Below, one piece after another: positions 1 through 8,868 of a stretch of 64,000 nucleotides of DNA (positions are counted from its first letter, which is position 1; every line of letters begins with the position of its first letter). The notes beneath the pieces are model-generated. The model saw only the letters and a program-made list of their open reading frames with translations. It was not told the DNA's origin and ran no database searches. The position numbers and the translations under genes are program-made. This DNA is from JAHDCJ01 sp039028895 (lineage in GTDB: Bacteria > Bacteroidota > Bacteroidia > Chitinophagales > Saprospiraceae). The DNA is taken from the NCBI GenBank assembly GCA_039028895.1, contig JBCCHF010000006.1, forward strand, positions 62,001-126,000. Direction: 5' to 3'.

Positions 1-620
1 TTGACCTTGGCGCACAATTCAGGTTAGGTAAGCATTTGAGATTTGGCCTTATGGCGCGAGATATCACATCCACATTTAACGCCTGGAGCTTTAGTTTTTC
101 AGATGAGGAAAAGGTCATCCTTGAGTTAACGGATAATGATATTCCCGAAAACTCAATTGAGGTGACGACACCTAAATTTTCGCTTGGTGTTGCTTATGAG
201 ACAACGTTTTCCAGGCATTTTTCCATTTTAGGAGAGATAGACCTGGACTTGACAACCGACGGTCAACGAAATGTCTTAATTAGTAGTAAGGCATTTAACA
301 TTGATCCTCGGATTGGTGTGGAACTTGGCTATAGAAGTTTGGTATTTGCAAGAGCAGGTATCAGTAATTTTCAAAAGACTTTGGATAATGTCAATGGAAC
401 TACCTCCTCTATCAGTGCACAACCGAATATAGGTGTTGGGGTAAGGGTGAGCAGATTCCAGGTTGATTATGCATTAACTGATATTGGCAATGTTAGCCAG
501 GTTTTATATTCACATATATTTTCGATTACTGTAAACCTAAACCCCGAAAGAAAAAATAAATTCCGACAACCCAAATCAAAACCAAAGATCCCGAAGCGGA
601 TCATAGAACAGATTGACTAA
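1..620 (+). CDS. PorV/PorQ-like outer membrane beta-barrel protein, 5' truncated
   Basis: This is the C-terminal part of an outer-membrane protein whose start lies outside the window. The reading frame is open from base 3 to the stop at 618-620, so the TTG at 36 is not the true start. The visible ~206 residues alternate short beta-strand-like segments with turns, for example the strands around LGVAYETTF, GVELGYRSL and NIGVGVRVS. They end in a barrel-like strand followed by a basic tail of about 25 residues. The pattern fits the PorV/PorQ (UPF0164-like) family, which in the T9SS shuttles cargo to the PorU sortase or is linked to it. The next gene, 11 bp downstream on the same strand, is a PorU2-like protease, which supports a T9SS role. 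Family assignment is by overall pattern and context, not by a diagnostic motif. Confidence 0.6.
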   Translation, partial: DLGAQFRLGKHLRFGLMARDITSTFNAWSFSFSDEEKVILELTDNDIPENSIEVTTPKFSLGVAYETTFSRHFSILGEIDLDLTTDGQRNVLISSKAFNIDPRIGVELGYRSLVFARAGISNFQKTLDNVNGTTSSISAQPNIGVGVRVSRFQVDYALTDIGNVSQVLYSHIFSITVNLNPERKNKFRQPKSKPKIPKRIIEQID

Positions 621-631
621 ATTATCATTCT

Positions 632-3600
632 ATGAAAAAGTATCTCTTCTCATTGCTAGCGGTAATTCTATTCTCGTCAGGCACTTTTGCCCAAATGGTA
701 GTACAGGGTGACACCCTTTACGGGAATGAATGGATCAACTACGAACAAGATTATGTAAAATTCAATATTGCGGAAGAAGGTGTATTCAGAGTAGACCGAC
801 AGACTCTGCTTGATACTGGTGCAGATCTTTCCAATGTGGATGGCGCGAATTTCCAAATGTATCACCTGGGACAGGAAATCCCGATCTTTGTTTCCAATTC
901 AGGGGATTTTGGAAATAGCGACTTTATTGAATTTTATGGTCAGAAATACCTGAGTGAACTGGATTACTATCTTGTGCCCAATCCTGATCAGCTGACCAAT
1001 CCTTATTACAGTCTTTTCACGGATACTTCTGCCTATTTCCTAACATGGAACAATTCTACAGCTAACTCAAGGCTGGAGCCAACTGCAAATGATCTAACCA
1101 ACCTGCCAGCAGCAGAACCGTTTTTCATGTATGAGCATGTAGAGTGGTATAATAACAAACACCTACCTGGTTTTGTCCAAAACGATCTGACAGAAGCCAG
1201 GATTGTAATTGGTCAGGGATGGTCGACAGGGTATGCTTCTGTCAGAACTTTAAACGTCCCATTATCAGCAATTTTCGCCTCAGGGCCTGATGCGACGATT
1301 GATATGCAGATATTCTCGGGTATAGGTGCTCACCAGTTACAGGTTGACATCAACAGCACCACAGTGATTAATGAGGTTTTCAATAATTTCAGACTTAATG
1401 AATATACCGTTTCCATGGCTGCGGGCAACCTGACGGAAAGCATGCAATTTGATGTAGAAGGTGTTCTTGATAATGACTTACATTCAGTAGCCTACATTAC
1501 CATTGATTATCCCCGCACCTTTGATTTTGCAGGCGCTTCAATGTTCAACTTCGAATTACCTGCATCAAACAACCCAGTCTACCTTGATATTACCAATTTT
1601 GATGTAACCGGGTCAAACGTTTACCTGTATGACCGAACTAATGGGTTAAGCATTCAGACACAGGTTTCTGGTAGTAATGTCCAGGTTAAATTGCCGGCCT
1701 CTGCTGTAAATAGAGAATTAGTTTTAATCAACCGGGCATCTTCAATAGAAGTCACCACTGATATGATCAATACAGTTCAGTTCAGAGATTATAATACTGA
1801 CCAGGGAGACTTTATCATTGTTTCAAACCAGTTGTTATATGACGATGGCAATGGCAATAACTTCGTTCAGGGTTATGCCGATTATAGGGGGACAACAGGG
1901 TTCTCCCCTATCATCATTGAGGTTCAGGAATTATTTGATCAATTTGGATATGGTGTTAACAGGCAAAGTATGGCCTTCAGAAACTTCTCTCATTTCGCGG
2001 TAAGAAATTGGGACCAACATCCACCAGAATATTTATTTATTATTGGAAAAGCGAGGGGTTATGTTCCGTTAAGAAATAATCCTGCGGTCAATTATCCCAT
2101 CGAGAAAGTACCTACCTATGGAAACGGAGCTGACAACCTGCTTACTGCATCGGTGTTGTCTGATGTTCCAATAATTCCGATTGGAAGATTAGCAGCCTTT
2201 GAAGGGTCAGAAGTGGGGATATACCTCGACAAAGTAATGGCTTTCGAAGGCAACCAGACACTTCCACAAACCATTGAAGATAAAGCATGGATGAAAAGGA
2301 TTATCCACCTTGGAGGTGGAGATGCTAATATTCAAACTCAGATCAGAGTAAATCTTAACAGCTACAAAGACATTATTGAAGCAGAGAGTTACGGCGGAAA
2401 CGTATTTTCTTTCTTCAAAACAAGTACAGACCCTATCCAAATCTCTCAATCAGATTTTCTTGATTCTTTGATTAATGATGGAAGTTCAATGATCACATTC
2501 TTTGGACACTCTTCTCCAAATTCATTTGATTTTAATCTTGACCTTCCGGAAAATTATACCAACTTCGAGCGTTATCCATTAATCTTTTCATTGGGATGCT
2601 TTACTGGAAACATTTTCAAAAAGACCAAAGGACTTAGTGAAGACTTTGTCATCATTGAAGATAAAGGAGCCATCGGATTCCTGGCATCTACTCAGCTAGC
2701 ATCTTTTGGTTCATTAAACTTATGGGGAGATCGCTTTTACAGGAATGTCTCTACCTTGCATTACGAAGAAGGTATCGGGAAAAGTATTCAAGCAGTGATT
2801 GCGTCACTAGACAATTCGAGCTATGAAACCCGACGCCTCAATCAGTTTATGTCGCTCCATGGTGATCCGGCGGTTAGCCTAAATAGTCATGAAGCCCCCG
2901 ATTACCTGGTAAAAGGAACGGCAACTTCCTTTGAACCCTCATTGATAACTACCCAACTCGACAGTTTTGATATCAATGTAACAATTACTAATATCGGAGA
3001 AGCAGTGCCAGATTCATTTGACATAACCATTACCCGCGAATTACCAGATGGCACTTTGATCAATGCAGTAAATGAAAGAGTGGAGTCACCGGAATTTGAA
3101 AGCTCCTTCTCCTTTACATTGCCGGTTCGTGATGATGCATTGGGTCTAAACCAGTTTTGCATTACCGCTGATGCCGTTGATGATATTGGAGAACGACCAC
3201 TACCTGATGCAGAGAATAATAACACCTACTGTCTCAACCAGTATATTTTATCAGATGATGTTCTACCGGTTCACCCTTATCCGTTTGCGATAGTTCCTGA
3301 AAATACACCTACGCTAAAGGCTTCAACGGCCAACACTTTTGCTGGTGAATTAGAGTATTTTATGGAAATCGATACGACTGAATTGTTTAACAGCCCAATT
3401 AAGATCTCCACCTCAATCGTACAGGCCGGAGGAACGCTGGAATGGACACCGAATGTCGATTATCAAAATGAAACAGTTTACTATTGGAGAGTTCAGGTAA
3501 ATCCTGATTTGGTGCCTAACTCTTCTGGTTGGAAAACATCTTCCTTCATTTATATCCAAGATGAATTCCCGGGATGGAACCAGTCTCATTTTTACCAATT

Positions 3601-5593
3601 CCAGAAGGATGATTATATAAATATGCGCTTAAAACCAAACAGGGAATTTTCCTTTATTGAGGATTTTCTTGAGTTAACGCTAGATTTGTCATACCCTGGT
3701 ATTTTGGTGAATGACCAGATTGCCTTTTACATTAATGGTTCAAAACAATACCATTTTGGATTCTGCGGAAACCTAGGTGTCGTTAACTTCGCTGTATTTG
3801 ATCCTGTTTCTGGTGAGCCATGGATCAATAACCCGGATGGCTTGGGAGGGATTTACGGTTCAACCGAATGTCGGCCATTGGTTCCTAATTTTGCTTATCC
3901 GGTAACCAATATGGAAGGTCGTCAAAAAGCAATTGACTTCCTCCGGGATACTGTTCCAGATGGATTTTACGTGTTAGCCTATACCTATGGCGACTATTCA
4001 CCACAAAACTGGACCTCGGATTCACTGTCAGTTGGTGATGTTACCTTGTTTAGTGTGTTTGAAGAACTGGGCGCAACCCAACTGAGATCTATGCAAGGTT
4101 CGCCAGTACCTTATTCTGCATTCATGCGCAAGGGCAATCCGGCTTTTGCTCAAGAGCAATTTGCAGCATCTACCGCTGATGTGCTTAATTCCGTTTACCA
4201 ACTTCCCGGAAGTTGGAATAATGGATATGTTGAGTCACCCGCAATTGGCCCTGCTGCTGATTGGTCGCAACTACTATGGAATTTTTCTGCCCTTGACGGA
4301 ATGGCTCAGAACGACAATGTCTATATAGATGTTATTGGCTTGGATGCCAATGAAAATCAAACCATTTTAGCCACCGGAATCACTGATATGGATACGACGC
4401 TTAATTTTGTTAACCCAGAGCAGTATCCGTTTATCAAACTGCGTTTTAATGCACAGGATGTGATTAATGAAACCAGTGCTCAACTTGATTTTTGGAGAGT
4501 CATCTTTGAAGAAATTCCAGATGCAGCGCTAAGACCTGAAATCCTGTTTACACTTGACAACGATACTATCCAGCAAGGTCGTGACCTTACCATGCAAATC
4601 GCTATTGAAAACCTGACCAATGCTGATATGGATAGTCTGTTGATCAAATATATTATTTCGGATGACAATAATAATGAATTGGTGCAAAGCAACAGGATGG
4701 CTCCTTTGCTTGGTGGTGAATCATTAGTGGCAGAACTATTACTACCAACTCGTGATCTTGCTGGCTCCAACAGGATATTTATTGAAGCCAATCCGGATGA
4801 TGACCAGCTTGAGCGATTCCACTTTAACAACATTGCGCTGGTGGACTTCAATGTCACGCGTGATGTGCTTAATCCTATCCTCGATGTGACTTTCGACGGG
4901 AAGCATATTATGGAAGGTGATATCGTTTCAGCAAGGCCGAATATCTTGATCACCTTAAAGGATGAAAATAAATATCTCGAACTTGGAGACACTTCTCTCT
5001 TCAAAATATTACTTCAATATCCGGGAGAGGCCGGATTACGCCAGGTCCATTTCGATAGTGATGAAATGACCTTTTATCCAGCTGATCCTTCTAATCTGGG
5101 TGATGAAAACAGAGCTGTCATTGAACTGAATCCTTCATTCCTAGTCAATGGCACTTACCAACTATTTGTACAGGCTGAAGATGCGACAGGCAATCAATCA
5201 GGTGATCTGGATTACAAAGTGGCTTTCGAAGTTATCAATGAGGCTTCAATCTCTAATGTTCTGAATTATCCAAATCCGTTTACGACCAGCACAAGGTTTG
5301 TATTCACATTGACTGGAGCTGAACTACCTGAGTTTATGAAAATTCAAATTATGACCGTTACCGGAAAGGTTGTAAGGGAAATCATGATGGATGAGTTGGG
5401 CCCGATTTCTATCGGAAACAACATCACTGATTATGCATGGGATGGCACTGATCAATACGGTGACCGACTCGCTAATGGTGTTTATTTATACCGGGTCATT
5501 ACCCATTATAACGGTGAAGAAATGCAGCGTTATCAGAATAATACGAACCAGTACTTTAAGGAAGGGATTGGGAAGATGTATTTGATGCGATGA
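632..5593 (+). CDS. porU2: PorU2-like T9SS sortase, gingipain-type C25 cysteine peptidase
   Basis: This 1,653-aa secreted protein has a signal peptide (residues 1-20, ending TFA-Q). A C25 (gingipain-type) peptidase domain lies at about residues 390-760. The likely catalytic dyad is His626 in FFGHSS and Cys656 in SLGCFTG, spaced as in gingipains. The rest is beta-rich Ig-like repeats. The C-terminus, from about residue 1540 (NYPNPF...), is a FlgD-like/T9SS-type module with the usual DGTDQYG and GVYLYRV signatures. PorU removes the C-terminal sorting signal of T9SS cargo and attaches the cargo to the surface; PorU2 denotes a larger C25 paralogue family in Bacteroidota. It follows the PorV-like gene by 11 bp, so the two are probably co-transcribed. 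An alternative reading is a secreted C25 protease that is itself cargo, because its own C-terminus looks like a sorting domain. Confidence 0.8.
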   Translation: MKKYLFSLLAVILFSSGTFAQMVVQGDTLYGNEWINYEQDYVKFNIAEEGVFRVDRQTLLDTGADLSNVDGANFQMYHLGQEIPIFVSNSGDFGNSDFIEFYGQKYLSELDYYLVPNPDQLTNPYYSLFTDTSAYFLTWNNSTANSRLEPTANDLTNLPAAEPFFMYEHVEWYNNKHLPGFVQNDLTEARIVIGQGWSTGYASVRTLNVPLSAIFASGPDATIDMQIFSGIGAHQLQVDINSTTVINEVFNNFRLNEYTVSMAAGNLTESMQFDVEGVLDNDLHSVAYITIDYPRTFDFAGASMFNFELPASNNPVYLDITNFDVTGSNVYLYDRTNGLSIQTQVSGSNVQVKLPASAVNRELVLINRASSIEVTTDMINTVQFRDYNTDQGDFIIVSNQLLYDDGNGNNFVQGYADYRGTTGFSPIIIEVQELFDQFGYGVNRQSMAFRNFSHFAVRNWDQHPPEYLFIIGKARGYVPLRNNPAVNYPIEKVPTYGNGADNLLTASVLSDVPIIPIGRLAAFEGSEVGIYLDKVMAFEGNQTLPQTIEDKAWMKRIIHLGGGDANIQTQIRVNLNSYKDIIEAESYGGNVFSFFKTSTDPIQISQSDFLDSLINDGSSMITFFGHSSPNSFDFNLDLPENYTNFERYPLIFSLGCFTGNIFKKTKGLSEDFVIIEDKGAIGFLASTQLASFGSLNLWGDRFYRNVSTLHYEEGIGKSIQAVIASLDNSSYETRRLNQFMSLHGDPAVSLNSHEAPDYLVKGTATSFEPSLITTQLDSFDINVTITNIGEAVPDSFDITITRELPDGTLINAVNERVESPEFESSFSFTLPVRDDALGLNQFCITADAVDDIGERPLPDAENNNTYCLNQYILSDDVLPVHPYPFAIVPENTPTLKASTANTFAGELEYFMEIDTTELFNSPIKISTSIVQAGGTLEWTPNVDYQNETVYYWRVQVNPDLVPNSSGWKTSSFIYIQDEFPGWNQSHFYQFQKDDYINMRLKPNREFSFIEDFLELTLDLSYPGILVNDQIAFYINGSKQYHFGFCGNLGVVNFAVFDPVSGEPWINNPDGLGGIYGSTECRPLVPNFAYPVTNMEGRQKAIDFLRDTVPDGFYVLAYTYGDYSPQNWTSDSLSVGDVTLFSVFEELGATQLRSMQGSPVPYSAFMRKGNPAFAQEQFAASTADVLNSVYQLPGSWNNGYVESPAIGPAADWSQLLWNFSALDGMAQNDNVYIDVIGLDANENQTILATGITDMDTTLNFVNPEQYPFIKLRFNAQDVINETSAQLDFWRVIFEEIPDAALRPEILFTLDNDTIQQGRDLTMQIAIENLTNADMDSLLIKYIISDDNNNELVQSNRMAPLLGGESLVAELLLPTRDLAGSNRIFIEANPDDDQLERFHFNNIALVDFNVTRDVLNPILDVTFDGKHIMEGDIVSARPNILITLKDENKYLELGDTSLFKILLQYPGEAGLRQVHFDSDEMTFYPADPSNLGDENRAVIELNPSFLVNGTYQLFVQAEDATGNQSGDLDYKVAFEVINEASISNVLNYPNPFTTSTRFVFTLTGAELPEFMKIQIMTVTGKVVREIMMDELGPISIGNNITDYAWDGTDQYGDRLANGVYLYRVITHYNGEEMQRYQNNTNQYFKEGIGKMYLMR

Positions 5594-5610
5594 TCTAGTT
5601 GGCAGTAAGG

Positions 5611-5657
5611 AAAATAATAAAAGCCATTCGATGTATTCGAATGGCTTTTATTATTTG
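5611..5657. terminator. Bidirectional intrinsic terminator
   Basis: An 18-bp perfect inverted repeat (arms 5613-5630 and 5638-5655, core AAAAGCCATTCG / CGAATGGCTTTT) surrounds a 7-nt loop. It has A/T-rich outer arms on both sides. It lies between the convergent porU2-like gene and the serine hydrolase gene and can serve both strands. Confidence 0.85.
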
Positions 5658-5710
5658 GTCTATTTTTATCAGAATAATATGTTAGCTACATTCAGCCTAC
5701 TACCGACTGG

Positions 5711-6820
5711 TTATTCTAAATCACCTTTCCGTTTAAACCCTTTATTAACATGTTGCAGGATAAACCCGCCGATACCGTTTTGCGAGTTTTCAGAGTTGCT
5801 CAAGACAATTATGCCGGTTTGCGTTTCCTTGACAAAGGCTACAAATGTGCGATGACCTTCAGTGACACCACTGTGTGCAATAATCGAGTTTGAATTCTTC
5901 CTGGGGTGGACAATATGCCAACCTGTACCTGAAAAGACTTTTGGTTTGTCGGTTGGGCCTTGTTCAACATGAATAGGTGCAAACATTTTATTGAGATCGT
6001 GAAATTCGTTTAAATTGGCTTTAACGAAAATCAACATATCTCTCATTGAGGATTTCATCCCTAATGCAGCTTCAAATGACTGGTAAGTCCATGGTCCCAC
6101 TTTATCTCCGCCTAAAGAATAACCTGCAGCCATTTCTGACTCGTCACCTTCTTCCAACATCAATTTGGTTGCCGTCATATCTAGAGGAGCCAAAAGGTAT
6201 TCGTCATATAAATTGATAATTGATTTATTTGCTGCCTTTTCCATAACCTTGGCCAAAAGGACATACCCAAGATGAGAATAGTGATAATCTTCTCCGGGCG
6301 TGATATTGGGGAAAAATCCAGTCAGGAATTTCAGGAGATCGTGGTTTGAATAGTTGGCGTACGGATTTCTGGGATCCTTTTCCCTGGTGCCAAAATTATG
6401 CGGTAATTTAGGAAGGCCTGAAAAATGAATTGCCAAATCCCTTACTGTTATCAATTTTCCTTCAAAATTCAGATTAGGAAGATCGATGTATTTTGTAACA
6501 GGATCGTCATAGCTTATTAGACTGTCATTGACAAGTCCCTGCAAGACAGAAGCCGTAAATACTTTGGTGACTGACCCTATTTCAAAGATTGTGTTTTTTG
6601 TAATGGTACCCCCTTCTTTTTCCAATTCACCATAAGCATAAATGTAGGTAGAGTCACCTTCAATAATTCCAATGATAACTCCAGGTGTCTTTTTGAAATC
6701 TACTTGTTCGTAGACTATCCGATTGACATATTTATCAAGGGATTTGGGTTGCCCAATTACATCAACAGGTAACGAGAATAGTGCCATTATTATGGCAATA
6801 ATAAATGTAAAAAACCTCAT
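5711..6820 (-). CDS. Serine hydrolase, class C beta-lactamase/DD-peptidase fold
   Basis: This 369-aa exported protein has a signal peptide (about residues 1-23, VIGQ). It carries the three active-site elements of the beta-lactamase/penicillin-binding-protein-like serine hydrolases. These are SVTK (Ser83-Lys86) with the nucleophile and general base, YSH (181-183) in place of the usual YxN, and HSG (316-318) in the KTG position. The HSG variant is typical of the AmpC/esterase-like branch. The substrate cannot be told from sequence; members include D-aminopeptidases, esterases and peptidoglycan-modifying enzymes. The protein is likely periplasmic or membrane-attached. It lies 11 bp downstream of the hscA-like gene on the same strand, so it may be read from the same transcript, although the functions look unrelated. 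Confidence 0.85.
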   Translation of the reverse strand: MRFFTFIIAIIMALFSLPVDVIGQPKSLDKYVNRIVYEQVDFKKTPGVIIGIIEGDSTYIYAYGELEKEGGTITKNTIFEIGSVTKVFTASVLQGLVNDSLISYDDPVTKYIDLPNLNFEGKLITVRDLAIHFSGLPKLPHNFGTREKDPRNPYANYSNHDLLKFLTGFFPNITPGEDYHYSHLGYVLLAKVMEKAANKSIINLYDEYLLAPLDMTATKLMLEEGDESEMAAGYSLGGDKVGPWTYQSFEAALGMKSSMRDMLIFVKANLNEFHDLNKMFAPIHVEQGPTDKPKVFSGTGWHIVHPRKNSNSIIAHSGVTEGHRTFVAFVKETQTGIIVLSNSENSQNGIGGFILQHVNKGFKRKGDLE

Positions 6821-6831
6821 AAATCAAGTAG

Positions 6832-8697
6832 TTATCCTAACTTTTTGCCTTTCATAGCAGACTTGATAGTGTGATCCATCGCCCTGTGAGCCAACGGGTT
6901 GGTAAACTCGTTGAGATCATCCATTGCTTTGTTAATCACGTCCTTGTCTTTACCTAAGACGGCTTTTTTGAGGATTTCGTTGAGTGCCAGGGTGGAAGAA
7001 ATTTCATTTTCTGTCAAAATCGCCCTGTTTTGCTCAATAAATTTCTCTGCTGAGAGGATAATATTATTGGCCTCATTCCTGGCCTCAAGTAGTCCTCGTT
7101 TTTCCATGTCATCCTGCGCATTTTTTATGGAATCAAGTAACATAAGTCCCATTTCTTCCTCTGAAATTCCATATTGGGACTTAACATTAATTGACTGTGA
7201 AACGCCAGACCTCAATTCTTTAGCTCTTACAACAAGTATACCATCTGCATCAAGGATGAAATGGATTTCTATTTTGGGCAGCCCGGCCGGCATTGGTGGA
7301 ATGCCCTCTAAAATGAATTCTCCTAATTTACGATTATCCTGAACTAAATCCCTTTCACCCTGAAAAACAGCGACTTTTAATCGACTTTGACCATCCACTG
7401 AAGTAGTATATTGCCTACCTGCCTTTATTGGTACTTTGGAATTCCTGGGAATGATTACGTCCATTAGTCCTCCCACCGTTTCTATACCAAGCGACAATGG
7501 TGTAATATCGATAAGGAGCATGTCGCGATTGTTCCCCGCAAGGATGTCTGCCTGGATAGCCGCACCCAGGGCAACAACTTCATCGGGATTTAATTTATCA
7601 TAAACGGCCTGGCCAAAGAAATCGGAGACCATAGACTTGACCAAGGGTACCCTGGTTGATCCACCCACCATGACCACGTGATTTATGTCCGAAACTTTGA
7701 GTTTGGCATCTTTCAAAGCCTGCTTGCAAGCCGAGAGGGTTTTGTTAACAAGTGGGGAGATTAATTTTTCGAATGTGGTGAGGCCTAGCTGCAGATTAAT
7801 GCCATTTATTCCCCCTTGAAAGTCTCCTTCTGAAGAAAGATACTTTTTCGCAGATTCTGCTTCCAGCCTTAAAGCCTGAACGAAGGATTTATCATCAAGT
7901 AAACCTTCCTGCTTTAATTTATGGGTATCAATCCAATGATCGATAATCACACGATCAAAATCATCACCACCTAAAAAGGTATTTCCGTTAGTCGATAGCA
8001 CTTCAAAAATGCCTTGCTCTATGCGTAGGATGGAAATATCAAACGTTCCTCCTCCCAAATCATAAACAGCAATGGTTTTAGTCTCTTCCCTGTCAAGTCC
8101 TATCCCGTAAGCAAGGCTCGCAGCAGTAGGCTCATTGACAATCCTGAGTACATCAAGTCCTGCCAGTTTACCGGCGTCGCGGGTAGCTTGTCTCTGAGCA
8201 TCATTAAAATACGCAGGGACGGTGATTACCGCTTTATTTACAGTTTGGTCAAGCGAAAATTCAATCCTTTTCTTAAGTTGAGCCAAAATTCTGGCTGACA
8301 ACTCAATAGGTGTGTAGAATTTATCTCTGACCCGCACCTTGACCAGGCTTTCTGTGTCTTCGTCGATTATCTTATAACCAAAATAACTTTCGAAATTCTC
8401 GACATCGTTATAGGATTTCCCCATCAGGCGTTTAACCGAATAAATCGTATTTGAAGGATCCTTTATTAGAAAGGCTTTGGCGTCATGTCCAACCAGGACA
8501 GAATTGTCTTCGGAAAAATGAATTATGGAAGGTACCAGTGTATTTTTACCGCCCTTATCCTTTACAGCCAAGGGCTGCCCTTCATCGATGAAGGCAACAA
8601 GACTATTCGTTGTACCCAGGTCAATACCAATAATGATTTCATTGGTATCTTTCTTTTCTATTGTTCCTTTAGAAATATTAATTGGAATCTTTGCCAT
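6832..8697 (-). CDS. hscA: Hsp70 family chaperone, HscA-like (Fe-S cluster assembly)
   Basis: This is a cytoplasmic Hsp70 of 621 aa from the chosen ATG at 8697 (MAKIPINIS). An upstream in-frame start at 8742 would add 15 residues unlike the family. The nucleotide-binding domain is complete: IDLGTTNS at 25-32, the VYDLGGGTFD phosphate-binding loop, VVMVGGSTR, and DEVVALGAAIQA. A substrate-binding domain follows (DITPLSLGIE, then a helical lid). The protein is shorter than typical DnaK and lacks DnaK's glycine-rich EEVD-like tail. Together with the N-terminal extension before the first strand, this fits HscA, which works with HscB and IscU in iron-sulfur cluster delivery. No isc/suf genes are nearby, so the assignment rests on sequence pattern; a second DnaK paralogue is the alternative. 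Confidence 0.75.
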   Translation of the reverse strand: MAKIPINISKGTIEKKDTNEIIIGIDLGTTNSLVAFIDEGQPLAVKDKGGKNTLVPSIIHFSEDNSVLVGHDAKAFLIKDPSNTIYSVKRLMGKSYNDVENFESYFGYKIIDEDTESLVKVRVRDKFYTPIELSARILAQLKKRIEFSLDQTVNKAVITVPAYFNDAQRQATRDAGKLAGLDVLRIVNEPTAASLAYGIGLDREETKTIAVYDLGGGTFDISILRIEQGIFEVLSTNGNTFLGGDDFDRVIIDHWIDTHKLKQEGLLDDKSFVQALRLEAESAKKYLSSEGDFQGGINGINLQLGLTTFEKLISPLVNKTLSACKQALKDAKLKVSDINHVVMVGGSTRVPLVKSMVSDFFGQAVYDKLNPDEVVALGAAIQADILAGNNRDMLLIDITPLSLGIETVGGLMDVIIPRNSKVPIKAGRQYTTSVDGQSRLKVAVFQGERDLVQDNRKLGEFILEGIPPMPAGLPKIEIHFILDADGILVVRAKELRSGVSQSINVKSQYGISEEEMGLMLLDSIKNAQDDMEKRGLLEARNEANNIILSAEKFIEQNRAILTENEISSTLALNEILKKAVLGKDKDVINKAMDDLNEFTNPLAHRAMDHTIKSAMKGKKLG

Positions 8698-8756
8698 ATT
8701 TCTACTTAAAATTGACTGCAAAGGTAACCAAAAAATGCCCAAGAAGTTCTAATAAA

Positions 8757-8792
8757 AAAAACGCTCTTTCGTTGAGAAAGAACGTTTTAACC
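8757..8792 (-). terminator. Intrinsic terminator downstream of the anti-sigma-like gene
   Basis: An inverted repeat (AAAACG.TCTTTC ... GAAAGA.ACGTTTT, one mismatch) has a 5-nt loop. On the minus strand it is followed by a run of T, as expected for Rho-independent termination. It lies just downstream of the stop at 8869 and separates the sigma/anti-sigma pair from hscA. Confidence 0.7.
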
Positions 8793-8868
8793 TGGGTTAT
8801 AACAGTTTTGGACTTTTTTCACCCGGTTTTTTAGCCCGGGATTCCGTTGATGTCAGGTTGATGTATAA

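Noticed and set aside
4480..5004. Minus-strand ORF of 174 codons
   Set aside because: It is antisense to the beta-rich part of the PorU2-like gene; its serine-rich composition is that of a shadow frame.
8820..8841. Small CCCGG...CCGGG hairpin near the end of the anti-sigma-like gene
   Set aside because: The stem is only 5 bp and the stronger terminator at 8757-8792 explains the site better.
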